Source: JADLEX01 sp964586775
GTDB lineage: Bacteria; Lernaellota; Lernaellaia; JACKCT01
DNA length: 5,330 nucleotides
Direction: 5' to 3'
Assembly (NCBI GenBank): GCA_964586775.1
Contig: CAZPJD010000097.1
Coordinates: forward strand, 1-5,330
The translations under genes were made by a program, and so were the position numbers. This document shows positions 1 to 5,150 of this stretch, piece by piece (position 1 is the first letter of the stretch; each line of letters begins with the position of its first letter). The notes below the pieces were generated by a model. The model was not told the origin of the DNA. It searched no databases and worked only from the letters and a program-made list of their open reading frames with translations.

Positions 1-121
1 GACGGCCACCGTGGATCTGCCCGCCGACATGAGCACGATCACGATCATCGTGACGATCTCCGACGTGGGCGACAAGATCTACGACTCGGTCGGCGCGATC
101 GACTGGTTCGCGTTCAAGTAG
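1..121 (+). CDS. C-terminal fragment of a probable secreted/surface protein (choice-of-anchor-like domain end)
   Basis: Only the last 39 codons and the TAG stop are in the window; the reading frame enters from the left edge with codons starting at base 2. The peptide alternates short beta-strand-like stretches (STITIIVTISDVGD) with a closing segment KIYDSVGAIDWFAFK. The pattern D-x-GD-x-x-YDS-x-x-x-ID-x-F-x-F, ending at the stop codon, is what I know from the last strands of choice-of-anchor beta-sandwich domains found at the ends of bacterial extracellular proteins. The family call is recognition by pattern over a short stretch. The role of the whole protein cannot be told. A strong intrinsic terminator follows 23 bp after the stop, so this gene ends its transcription unit. 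Confidence 0.6.
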   Translation, partial: TATVDLPADMSTITIIVTISDVGDKIYDSVGAIDWFAFK

Positions 122-144
122 TCGCGTAACAATCCGAATTCGCG

Positions 145-177
145 ACGGGCGCGGTTCATGCCGCGCCCGTTTCGTTT
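145..177 (+). terminator. Rho-independent terminator
   Basis: A perfect 10-bp GC-rich stem (ACGGGCGCGG at 145-154 pairing with CCGCGCCCGT at 161-170) closes a 6-base loop, TTCATG, and runs straight into a T-rich end, TTTCGTTT (170-177). It lies 23 bp downstream of the preceding stop codon, where the upstream unit should end. There is no T-tract on the other strand, so it works in the + direction only. Confidence 0.85.
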
Positions 178-203
178 GGCGGAACCAGAGACAGAATCCG
201 CGC

Positions 204-232
204 TGGACACGTCCGCACGCCGTGACCACAAT
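204..232 (+). promoter_or_regulatory. Possible sigma70-type promoter for the secreted-protein gene
   Basis: TGGACA (204-209, 5 of 6 matches to the -35 consensus) is 17 bp from CACAAT (227-232, 4 of 6 matches to the -10 consensus). It lies between the upstream terminator and the chosen start codon and would give a leader of roughly 20 bases. The -10 match is weak and this is by eye only, so treat it as a candidate. Confidence 0.3.
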
Positions 233-259
233 GCGGCGTTTCGCGTGGGGGTGCGTGGC

Positions 260-1834
260 ATGATTCGACAGATCGCGGCGGCGTTGCTGGTGCTTGCGGT
301 TTTTCCGGTTTCCGGCTTCGCGGAAGACTTCGACCCCTACCTGCACCAGAAGGCGAACGACTACGAGACCTTCCTGCGCGAGTGGCACTCCACGGGGCTC
401 GGCGGCGTCAGCGACATCCTGTTCACCGACGGCACGCGCCAAGAGATTTATCGCACCAAGGGCTCGGGCGACAGCGGCGACTGGACGGGCTTTTACCTCA
501 CGACGCAAGCCCTGCGTTACATGGTGACGGGCGAGGCCCTCGCGCGCGAAGAAATCCTGCGCATCGCCCACTACATGCACATCCTGCACGACATCACGGG
601 CACCCCCGGCTACATCGCGCGCTACGCCGGAATCGACGAAGCGCCGTGGAATGTCGAGACGCTGGGCGGCGACAACCGCTACGACGGCACGGGCGAATAC
701 GCGGACGATTTCTGGCTCGGCCACAACGTGCGCGACAAATACATCACGTGGTTCTGGGGCCTGACGTGGGCGTACGACGCCCTGCGCGACGACCCCGAGG
801 ACGACGCCGCGGCCATGCGCCAAACGATCCGCGAGGATTTCATCGAGATGGTCGAGGCGCTCGATTCGCAGAACTGGATCATCATCGATCCCTGGGGCGA
901 CACGTACTCCGCCGCCGAAATTCTGCCCGACATCCGCCTCGAGATCCTCGTGCAAGCCGCGCACGTGACCGGCGACCCCGACATCGCGCAGATGCGCGAC
1001 GACGAGTACGAACGCAACAAGACCTACATGTGGCTCTCGACGTTCTCGTGGTTCAACAAGTACTTCGACTACTACGCCTTCATCAACAATCACCCGGTGT
1101 GGCAGGCCATCTTCCGCCTGTGGCCCGACCGCGAGCGCGGCGAGCACCTGCGCCGCATCTGGGAGGTGAATGTGCGCCACAACGTCGTCGGCACGCACGC
1201 GGCGTTTTTCGACGCGGTGTGGTACGCGCAGTGCGTGCGCTTCGGCGGTTGCGACGAGGACGAGATCGACGCCGTGCGAGACGACGTGGTCCACGGCCTG
1301 ACCGTGATGAACGAAGCGCCCAACTACCGGCGGCACGTGGAGTGCCCCGTCCTGCCGCTCGATCCGTTCTCCGTGTGGGCCGACGATTTGCTCAACACGT
1401 ATCCGTGGATCGAGCAGCTCACGGGCTTCGACATCGATCCGCAGACCGCCGAGGCGCATCAGGTGGAGAACCGCTGCTGGGAATCGCACCTGTGGGAACG
1501 CAGCCCCTATCACGTCGAATGCACGGGCGAGGAAGACCCGGCGGAGACGGGCCCCGGCCTCGACTACCTCATCGCTTACTGGTTCGGCGTTTACTATGGG
1601 CTGCTGCCGGGCGACGGCCCATATGGCGACGACGATCTGATTGAGCCGACCGACGACGACACGGACGATGACACGGCGGATGACGACGCGACGGACGACG
1701 ACACGTTTGACGACGATACGGCGGACGACGACGCGGTCGATGATGACGCGACGGACGACGATGCCGACGACGACACGTCGCCCGCCCCCTCGACCGGCAG
1801 CGATGATGATGACGACGACGGCTGTGCGTGCTGA
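260..1834 (+). CDS. Secreted protein of unknown function with Asp/Thr-rich repeat tail and terminal GCAC
   Basis: A 524-residue protein that I cannot assign to a family. Residues 1-21 form a classic Sec signal peptide: MIRQ, a hydrophobic core AAALLVLAVFPV, then a G-F-A cleavage site before EDFD. Residues about 22-455 look globular and mostly helical, and are strikingly rich in Trp, Tyr and His (for example GDWTGFYLTTQALRYMVTGE at 73-92 and RDKYITWFWGLTWAYDAL at 158-175). That texture recalls alpha/alpha-toroid carbohydrate-active proteins, but this is only an impression. Five Cys (325, 331, 362, 406, 421) could form disulfides after export. Residues 464-506 are [T/A]xDDD pentapeptides; a short Ser/Pro/Thr linker, six Asp and Gly-Cys-Ala-Cys end the chain. 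I chose ATG 260 because it starts the signal peptide and follows GGGGGTG (247-253). An in-frame ATG at 158 lies inside the upstream terminator hairpin. The gene appears to form its own unit. Confidence 0.85.
   Translation: MIRQIAAALLVLAVFPVSGFAEDFDPYLHQKANDYETFLREWHSTGLGGVSDILFTDGTRQEIYRTKGSGDSGDWTGFYLTTQALRYMVTGEALAREEILRIAHYMHILHDITGTPGYIARYAGIDEAPWNVETLGGDNRYDGTGEYADDFWLGHNVRDKYITWFWGLTWAYDALRDDPEDDAAAMRQTIREDFIEMVEALDSQNWIIIDPWGDTYSAAEILPDIRLEILVQAAHVTGDPDIAQMRDDEYERNKTYMWLSTFSWFNKYFDYYAFINNHPVWQAIFRLWPDRERGEHLRRIWEVNVRHNVVGTHAAFFDAVWYAQCVRFGGCDEDEIDAVRDDVVHGLTVMNEAPNYRRHVECPVLPLDPFSVWADDLLNTYPWIEQLTGFDIDPQTAEAHQVENRCWESHLWERSPYHVECTGEEDPAETGPGLDYLIAYWFGVYYGLLPGDGPYGDDDLIEPTDDDTDDDTADDDATDDDTFDDDTADDDAVDDDATDDDADDDTSPAPSTGSDDDDDDGCAC
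1649..1777 (+). repeat. Tandem 15-nt coding repeat (Asp-rich pentapeptides)
   Basis: In-frame repeats of about 15 bases encode T/A-x-D-D-D units (TADDD, ATDDD, TFDDD, TADDD, AVDDD, ATDDD), flanked by shorter four-residue units at each end. Longer near-identical blocks recur at multiples of the unit: GCGACGGACGACGA at 1688 and again 60 bp on at 1748, and ACGGCGGA(T/C)GACGACGCG at 1673 and 45 bp on at 1718. The pattern suggests growth by slippage or unequal recombination. The unit is acidic and probably unstructured or cation-binding. It lacks the DxDxDG pattern of EF-hand or thrombospondin type 3 calcium repeats. Confidence 0.85.
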
Positions 1835-1856
1835 CCGCAAGGGCACCGCGACGGTG

Positions 1857-1886
1857 TTGACCGCGCGTACACGCGGCGACTAGGAT
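1857..1886 (+). promoter_or_regulatory. Possible sigma70-type promoter for the TPR gene
   Basis: TTGACC (1857-1862, 5 of 6) is 18 bp from TAGGAT (1881-1886, 4 of 6, keeping T1, A2, A5 and T6). It sits in the 78-bp gap and would start transcription near 1893, just before the AGGAG ribosome binding site at 1899-1903. The same gap holds two short hairpins (stems of 5 bp at 1844-1856 and 1861-1876) without a T-tract, so no terminator is called here. Confidence 0.35.
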
Positions 1887-1912
1887 CCGCGCGAAATCAG
1901 GAGCGGGAATCC

Positions 1913-3226
1913 GTGATGAAGCGAATCGCAGTGGTGGCGATGGTGTTTGCGTGCGTCGCGTGGGCAGGCACGGCGAACGCGGCGAAGAACTACACCGGCT
2001 GGAAGGCCGACGTGGAGAAGAAGCTCGCGACGGGCGATTTTGCCGGGGCGATGACGCAGCTCAAGGCCGTCGAAGCTGGCGGCGACGCGCTGGACGCCGA
2101 CTACTGGTTCCTGCTCGGCAAGGCCGAGTCGTCGATGGGCAACATCGAAAAATCCCTCGCCAACCTCGACAAGGCCCTCGCGCTCGAGCCCAAGTTCGCC
2201 GAGGCGCTTGGGCACAAATCCATCGTGCTGCTCCAAAAGGGTTTGGCGAAGGACGCCGAAGCCGTCGCCACGCAGGCCATCGCCGCGGAGGCGAGCGGCG
2301 AGCTGTATTACGCGCGCGGCGCGATCCGCATGGCGCAGGGCCGATTCGATGATGCCATCGCCGACCTCGACGCGGCGATCGGGATGGAACCGAAGAACAC
2401 GGAATACTTCATCGCGCGCGGCGAGGTGCGCCTGCGTCTCGGGCGCTACGCCGATGCCGAGCGCGACTACCAAAAGGCCATCGAGATCGATTCCGGCAAC
2501 GCCAAGGCTTATTTGGGCCGGGGAGGCGTCTACCTGATGCAGGAACGGGCCGGAGAAGCACGGACCGACCTCGACCGATGCGTCGCGCTCGCCCCCAAAT
2601 TCTCGTCGTGCTACATCCGCCGGGGCAAGTTATTTCAACTTCAAGGAGACCTGGACCGCGCGGTGAGCGATTTTACGAAGGGGACCGAATACGCCCCCGC
2701 GAGCGAAGAGGCGTGGTTCGAGAGGACCATGGCCGAGCTTCAGGACAATCGGTTTGCCGACGCCGAGAACTCGGCGCGATCGCTGCTGAAGGTGCGCGAC
2801 GGAGCGAAGAGCCGCAAGGTGCTGGGGATGGTGCTGACCGCGCGGGGCAACAACGCCGAAGCGGTGGCCGAGTTCGGCAAGGCCATCGAAAAAGAGCCCA
2901 AGGACTTCGAATCGCTCTACATGCGCGGCAATGCGTTCGCCCTGCAGGACGACCTCGACGCGGCGCTCGCCGACTTCAACAAGGCCATCGAGGTCGAGAA
3001 GCGCTACATCGAGCCCTACATCGCGAAAGCTTCGGTTTATATGGCCCGCAAGGACCCCGAAAAGGCGCTGGCCGTTTACGGTGAGGCCATCGCCGTCGCG
3101 CCGAAGAATCCGAATCTCTACGAGATGCGGTCCAAAGTGTACGAGGCCATGGGACGGCTGGACGAAAGTTTTGCCGATCTGAAAAAATCGAAGGAACTCG
3201 CCGCCCAGTTGCGAAATCAGCAGTAG
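1913..3226 (+). CDS. Exported tetratricopeptide (TPR) repeat protein
   Basis: A protein of 436-437 residues built almost wholly of TPR units. The N-terminus is a Sec signal peptide (MKRIAVVAMVFACVAWAGTA, then A-N-A before AKNY), so the repeats should lie in the periplasm or beyond. From about residue 28 to the end I count roughly twelve units of 33-34 residues with the canonical W/L-G/A-Y-A-F-A-P spacing. Examples are GRFDDAIADLDAAIGMEPKN and GRYADAERDYQKAIEIDSGN. Many units have R-G at the turn of the first helix, as in Sel1-free, TPR_16-like stacks. No enzyme domain is present, so it is probably a scaffold that binds peptides or partner proteins; the partner is unknown. Two starts are possible, GTG 1913 or ATG 1916. 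AGGAG (1899-1903) is 9 and 12 bases away respectively, which favours GTG, while the signal peptide fits either. The spacer downstream shows no clear terminator. Confidence 0.9.
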   Translation: MMKRIAVVAMVFACVAWAGTANAAKNYTGWKADVEKKLATGDFAGAMTQLKAVEAGGDALDADYWFLLGKAESSMGNIEKSLANLDKALALEPKFAEALGHKSIVLLQKGLAKDAEAVATQAIAAEASGELYYARGAIRMAQGRFDDAIADLDAAIGMEPKNTEYFIARGEVRLRLGRYADAERDYQKAIEIDSGNAKAYLGRGGVYLMQERAGEARTDLDRCVALAPKFSSCYIRRGKLFQLQGDLDRAVSDFTKGTEYAPASEEAWFERTMAELQDNRFADAENSARSLLKVRDGAKSRKVLGMVLTARGNNAEAVAEFGKAIEKEPKDFESLYMRGNAFALQDDLDAALADFNKAIEVEKRYIEPYIAKASVYMARKDPEKALAVYGEAIAVAPKNPNLYEMRSKVYEAMGRLDESFADLKKSKELAAQLRNQQ

Positions 3227-3355
3227 AAACCCCCGGTTCCGAACCAGCCTTTCGCAAGCCCCGAGACGTAACGATTGGAAGTTTTTTTACAAAAACCTCA
3301 CTCTAAGTCCCTTTCCATGTGGACAATCCTGATTCAAATCATATAATTCGGCGCC
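3227..3355 (+). other. AT-richer intergenic region before the fumarase genes
   Basis: This 129-bp gap is clearly less GC-rich than its surroundings. It holds a T7 tract (3282-3288) followed by A5 (3291-3295) and, at its right end, the fumarase promoter. No GC-rich stem precedes the T7 tract, so I do not call a terminator for the TPR gene. The A/T tracts lie upstream of the -35 box at about 60-75 bases before the predicted start. They may bend DNA or contact RNA polymerase, which is inference only. Confidence 0.5.
3320..3347 (+). promoter_or_regulatory. Near-consensus sigma70 promoter for fumAB, predicted leaderless
   Basis: TGGACA (3320-3325, 5 of 6) is 16 bp from a perfect TATAAT (3342-3347). 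The A of the fumarase ATG (3356) is nine bases after the last base of the -10 box, exactly where transcription should begin. The bases before the ATG (TTCGGCGCC) contain no Shine-Dalgarno sequence, whereas the next three genes all have strong ones. The likely product is therefore a leaderless mRNA starting at or within a few bases of the start codon. Confidence 0.75.
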
Positions 3356-4198
3356 ATGAGAACCGTTCCGTACCAGACGGTCGAGGATGCGGTCGCCGAG
3401 CTGTGCGTCCGGGCTTGCTACGAGCTGCCCGAGGACGTGGAACAAGCGCTCAAGGCGGCCCGGGAGCGCGAGGAATCGCCCGTCGCGCGCCAGATTTTCG
3501 ACGAGATTTTGCAGAACGCGAAGATCGCCCGGGGCGGCGAATTGCCGCTTTGCCAGGACACCGGCGTCGCCGTGTTCATGGTGAAACTGGGCGACGCCGT
3601 GCGCGTCGAGGGCGGCCTCGTGACCGACGCGATCAACGACGGCATGCGTCGCGGCTACGAGCAAGGATACCTGCGCAAGAGCCTGGTGAAGGACCCTCTG
3701 CGAAGGGTCAACACCAAGGACAATACGCCCGCCATGATCCACGTCGAACTCGTCGCGGGCGACACCATCACGATTTCCATGGCGGCCAAGGGCGGCGGCA
3801 GCGAAAACATGAGCATGTGCCGCGTGCTTCCGCCGTCGGCCGGGGTCGAGGGCGTCAAGAAGTTCGTCGTCGAATGGGTCGACCAAGCCGGCGGCAACCC
3901 GTGCCCGCCGATCATCGTGGGCGTCGGTATCGGCGGCAATTTCGAGAAGTGTGCGTTTCTGGCCAAAAAGGCCGTTTTTCGTCACGTGGGGGAGCCGAAT
4001 CCCGATCCGTACTATGCGGACCTCGAGCGCGAGCTGCTCGAAAAGGTCAACGCCCTCGGGGTGGGACCCATGGGACTCGGCGGAACGCAGACCGCCCTCG
4101 CGGTGCACATCGAAACGATGCCTTGCCATATCGCCAGCCTGCCGGTGGCCGTGAACATCCAATGCCATTCAGCGCGACACAAGGAGGTCGTCTTATGA
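3356..4198 (+). CDS. fumA: Fumarate hydratase class I, alpha subunit
   Basis: This 280-residue protein matches the N-terminal half (alpha subunit) of class I, [4Fe-4S]-dependent fumarases, which interconvert fumarate and (S)-malate. The N-terminus (V-x-ELCxxAxYELPEDVEQAL) is typical of the family and fixes the start. Other signatures are PLCQDTGVAV (64-73), AAKGGGSENMSM (143-154), NPCPPIIVGVGIGGNFEKC (181-199) and GPMGLGGTQTALAVHIE (237-253), ending in QCHSARHKEVVL. Cys66, Cys183 and Cys270 are the likely cluster ligands. Their spacing of 117 and 87 residues is close to that of the three ligands in single-chain class I fumarases, but I infer this without an alignment. The gene overlaps the beta gene by 4 bp (ATGA), so the two are probably made in equal amounts. 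Tartrate dehydratase alpha (TtdA) is the main alternative; the neighbouring TCA-type genes favour fumarase. The cluster would be oxygen-sensitive. Confidence 0.93.
   Translation: MRTVPYQTVEDAVAELCVRACYELPEDVEQALKAAREREESPVARQIFDEILQNAKIARGGELPLCQDTGVAVFMVKLGDAVRVEGGLVTDAINDGMRRGYEQGYLRKSLVKDPLRRVNTKDNTPAMIHVELVAGDTITISMAAKGGGSENMSMCRVLPPSAGVEGVKKFVVEWVDQAGGNPCPPIIVGVGIGGNFEKCAFLAKKAVFRHVGEPNPDPYYADLERELLEKVNALGVGPMGLGGTQTALAVHIETMPCHIASLPVAVNIQCHSARHKEVVL
4181..4187 (+). promoter_or_regulatory. Strong Shine-Dalgarno for fumB
   Basis: AAGGAGG lies seven bases before ATG 4195, inside the last codons of the alpha gene. It decides the beta start and, with the ATGA overlap, points to translational coupling of the two subunits. 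Confidence 0.85.
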
Positions 4199-4764
4199 GC
4201 GGCGACCGAATCGTTCGGCTGACGACGCCGATCACCGAAGAAGCGGCGCGCGACCTGCGCGTCGGCGACCGCGTGCTGCTGTCGGGCGTCATCTACACCG
4301 CGCGCGATGCGGCGCACGCCCGCCTCGTCGCGGCGCACGAAAAGGGCGAGCCTTTGCCCTTCGACGTCGACGGGCAGGTCATTTACTTCGTCGGCCCGAC
4401 GCCCGCGCGCGAGGGTTTCGTCATCGGCTCCGCGGGCCCGACCACCGCGTATCGCATGGACGCCTATTCGCCCACGCTGATCGCGCTCGGCCTGCGCGGC
4501 ATGATCGGCAAGGGGGCGCGCGCCGCCGCCGTGCGCGAGGCGATGAAACAGCACGGGTGCGTGTATTTCGGCGCGACCGGCGGCGCGGGGGCGCTTATCT
4601 CGCAGCGCGTGACGTCGGCCGAAATCATCGCGTACGAGGATCTCGGGGCGGAGGCGGTGCGAAAACTGACCGTCGACGAATTCCCCGTGGTGGTGGTGCA
4701 CGACGCGCAGGGCGGCGACCTGTATCAGGACGGCCGCGCACGCTGGAAAAAAACGGCTTCGTGA
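4195..4764 (+). CDS. fumB: Fumarate hydratase class I, beta subunit
   Basis: A 189-residue protein equal to the C-terminal domain (beta subunit) of class I fumarases, of normal length. Family landmarks in order are a strand-rich start with RVGDRVLLSGVIYTARDAAH (22-41), YFVGPTPA (64-71), GSAGPTTAYRMDAYSPTLI (78-96), GMIGKG (101-106), YFGATGGAGALI (124-135) and DEFPVVVVHDAQGGDLY near the end. The SGPTT-x-RMD-like and IGKG segments form part of the substrate site with the alpha subunit's Fe-S cluster in known structures. It works only as a complex with the alpha subunit in the cytoplasm. The start is fixed by AAGGAGG. TtdB (tartrate dehydratase beta) is the alternative reading, less likely in this setting. 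A terminator-like hairpin begins 6 bp after the stop. Confidence 0.93.
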   Translation: MSGDRIVRLTTPITEEAARDLRVGDRVLLSGVIYTARDAAHARLVAAHEKGEPLPFDVDGQVIYFVGPTPAREGFVIGSAGPTTAYRMDAYSPTLIALGLRGMIGKGARAAAVREAMKQHGCVYFGATGGAGALISQRVTSAEIIAYEDLGAEAVRKLTVDEFPVVVVHDAQGGDLYQDGRARWKKTAS

Positions 4765-4769
4765 CGAGT

Positions 4770-4797
4770 GGCGCCCGTTTGGGGCGCCGGAATTTTT
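4770..4797 (+). terminator. Terminator-like hairpin after fumB
   Basis: A perfect 7-bp stem (GGCGCCC at 4770-4776 with GGGCGCC at 4782-4788) around the loop GTTTG is followed by GGAA and then TTTTT (4793-4797). The four-base gap before the T-run makes it weaker than the terminator at 145-177. It may only partly stop RNA polymerase, lowering kor expression relative to fumAB. Confidence 0.55.
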
Positions 4798-4803
4798 CGG
4801 GTC

Positions 4804-4832
4804 GCCGCGAGTCGGCTCCGCCGGGTCGCGGC
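4804..4832 (+). promoter_or_regulatory. Hairpin just upstream of the korD ribosome binding site
   Basis: GCCGCGA (4804-4810) pairs with TCGCGGC (4826-4832). Inside, after a 2x2 mismatch (GT/GG), CGGC (4813-4816) pairs with GCCG (4820-4823) around the loop TCC. The 11 paired bases end four bases before AAGGAG. Such a structure could affect translation or protect the 5' end of a processed kor transcript. It could also be chance in GC-rich DNA. Confidence 0.4.
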
Positions 4833-4850
4833 CGTGAAGGAGAACGTCAG

Positions 4851-5150
4851 ATGTCCGATGCGCCAGGCGCGGGCGAGAGCCCGACCGTCGAAGCCGCGGC
4901 CGCAAGCGCGCCGCAAAGAGACGACTCCGAGTGTGCGGCGGGGACCGGCAAGAAAAAGGCACCGCCGACGATCACGATCATCAACGAGTACTGCAAGGGC
5001 TGCGACCTGTGCGTGGTCGCTTGTCCCAAGGATGTGCTCGCGATGAAATCGGGCAAGGTGATCGTGGTCAAGGGCGAGCTGTGCAACGGCTGCATGCTGT
5101 GCGAACTGCGTTGCCCGGACTTCGCGATCCTGATCGGGGAGGTGGCGTGA
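4851..5150 (+). CDS. korD: 2-oxoacid:ferredoxin oxidoreductase, ferredoxin-like delta subunit (2x[4Fe-4S])
   Basis: A 99-residue protein whose second half is a bacterial-type ferredoxin. Two CxxCxxCxxxCP motifs, Cys48/51/54/58 and Cys78/81/84/88, each followed by Pro, should bind two [4Fe-4S] clusters. They would carry electrons between the thiamine diphosphate centre of the oxidoreductase and ferredoxin. The start is ATG 4851, eight bases after AAGGAG (4837-4842). The first 40 or so residues are an unusual extension rich in Ala, Ser and Pro with an extra Cys at 28, then GKKK; the conserved domain begins at about ITIINEYCKGC. The gene overlaps by one base an alpha subunit of the same enzyme class, which is the main reason for calling it KorD rather than a free ferredoxin. 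2-Oxoglutarate is the likely substrate, given the fumarase neighbours. A VorD-type (branched-chain 2-oxoacid) enzyme cannot be excluded. Confidence 0.85.
   Translation: MSDAPGAGESPTVEAAAASAPQRDDSECAAGTGKKKAPPTITIINEYCKGCDLCVVACPKDVLAMKSGKVIVVKGELCNGCMLCELRCPDFAILIGEVA

Noticed and set aside
382..1644. A 420-codon + strand frame inside the secreted-protein gene
   Set aside because: Its product is extremely Arg/His/Ala-rich without any domain, the usual shadow of GC-biased third positions. The overlapping frame has a signal peptide and coherent protein.
1649..1777. Possible CRISPR-like or satellite array
   Set aside because: The repeats are contiguous, in-frame and without unique spacers, and they encode an acidic peptide tail.
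1594..1872. Ser/Val-rich - strand frame over the Asp repeat
   Set aside because: It is simply the reverse complement of GAC/GAT repeats (GTC/ATC and TCG/TCA readings), with no start signal.
1844..1876. Two 5-bp hairpins after the secreted-protein gene
   Set aside because: The stems are short and lack a T-tract; such hairpins are expected by chance at this GC content.
1880..2473. A 197-codon frame on the - strand
   Set aside because: It is antisense to the clear TPR gene, shows no domain, and has no credible ribosome binding site or promoter.
3235..3245. GGTTC-C-GAACC palindrome after the TPR gene
   Set aside because: At most four pairs can form with a workable loop and no T-run follows, so it is neither a terminator nor a clear operator.
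3281..3296. GTTTTT/AAAAAC inverted repeat in the intergenic region
   Set aside because: An all-A/T 6-bp stem is too weak for a terminator, and no GC stem precedes the T-run.
3287..4168. A 293-codon frame on the - strand
   Set aside because: It is fully antisense to fumarase alpha, and its His/Asp/Val-rich composition matches a reverse-complement shadow of the real codons.
3319..4194. Upstream in-frame extension of the fumarase beta gene
   Set aside because: The extension reads fumarase alpha in the wrong frame. The beta subunit starts at ATG 4195 after AAGGAGG.
4012..4962. A 316-codon frame on the - strand
   Set aside because: It spans antisense of fumA, fumB and korD with Arg-rich low-complexity content; all three sense genes are firmly recognised.
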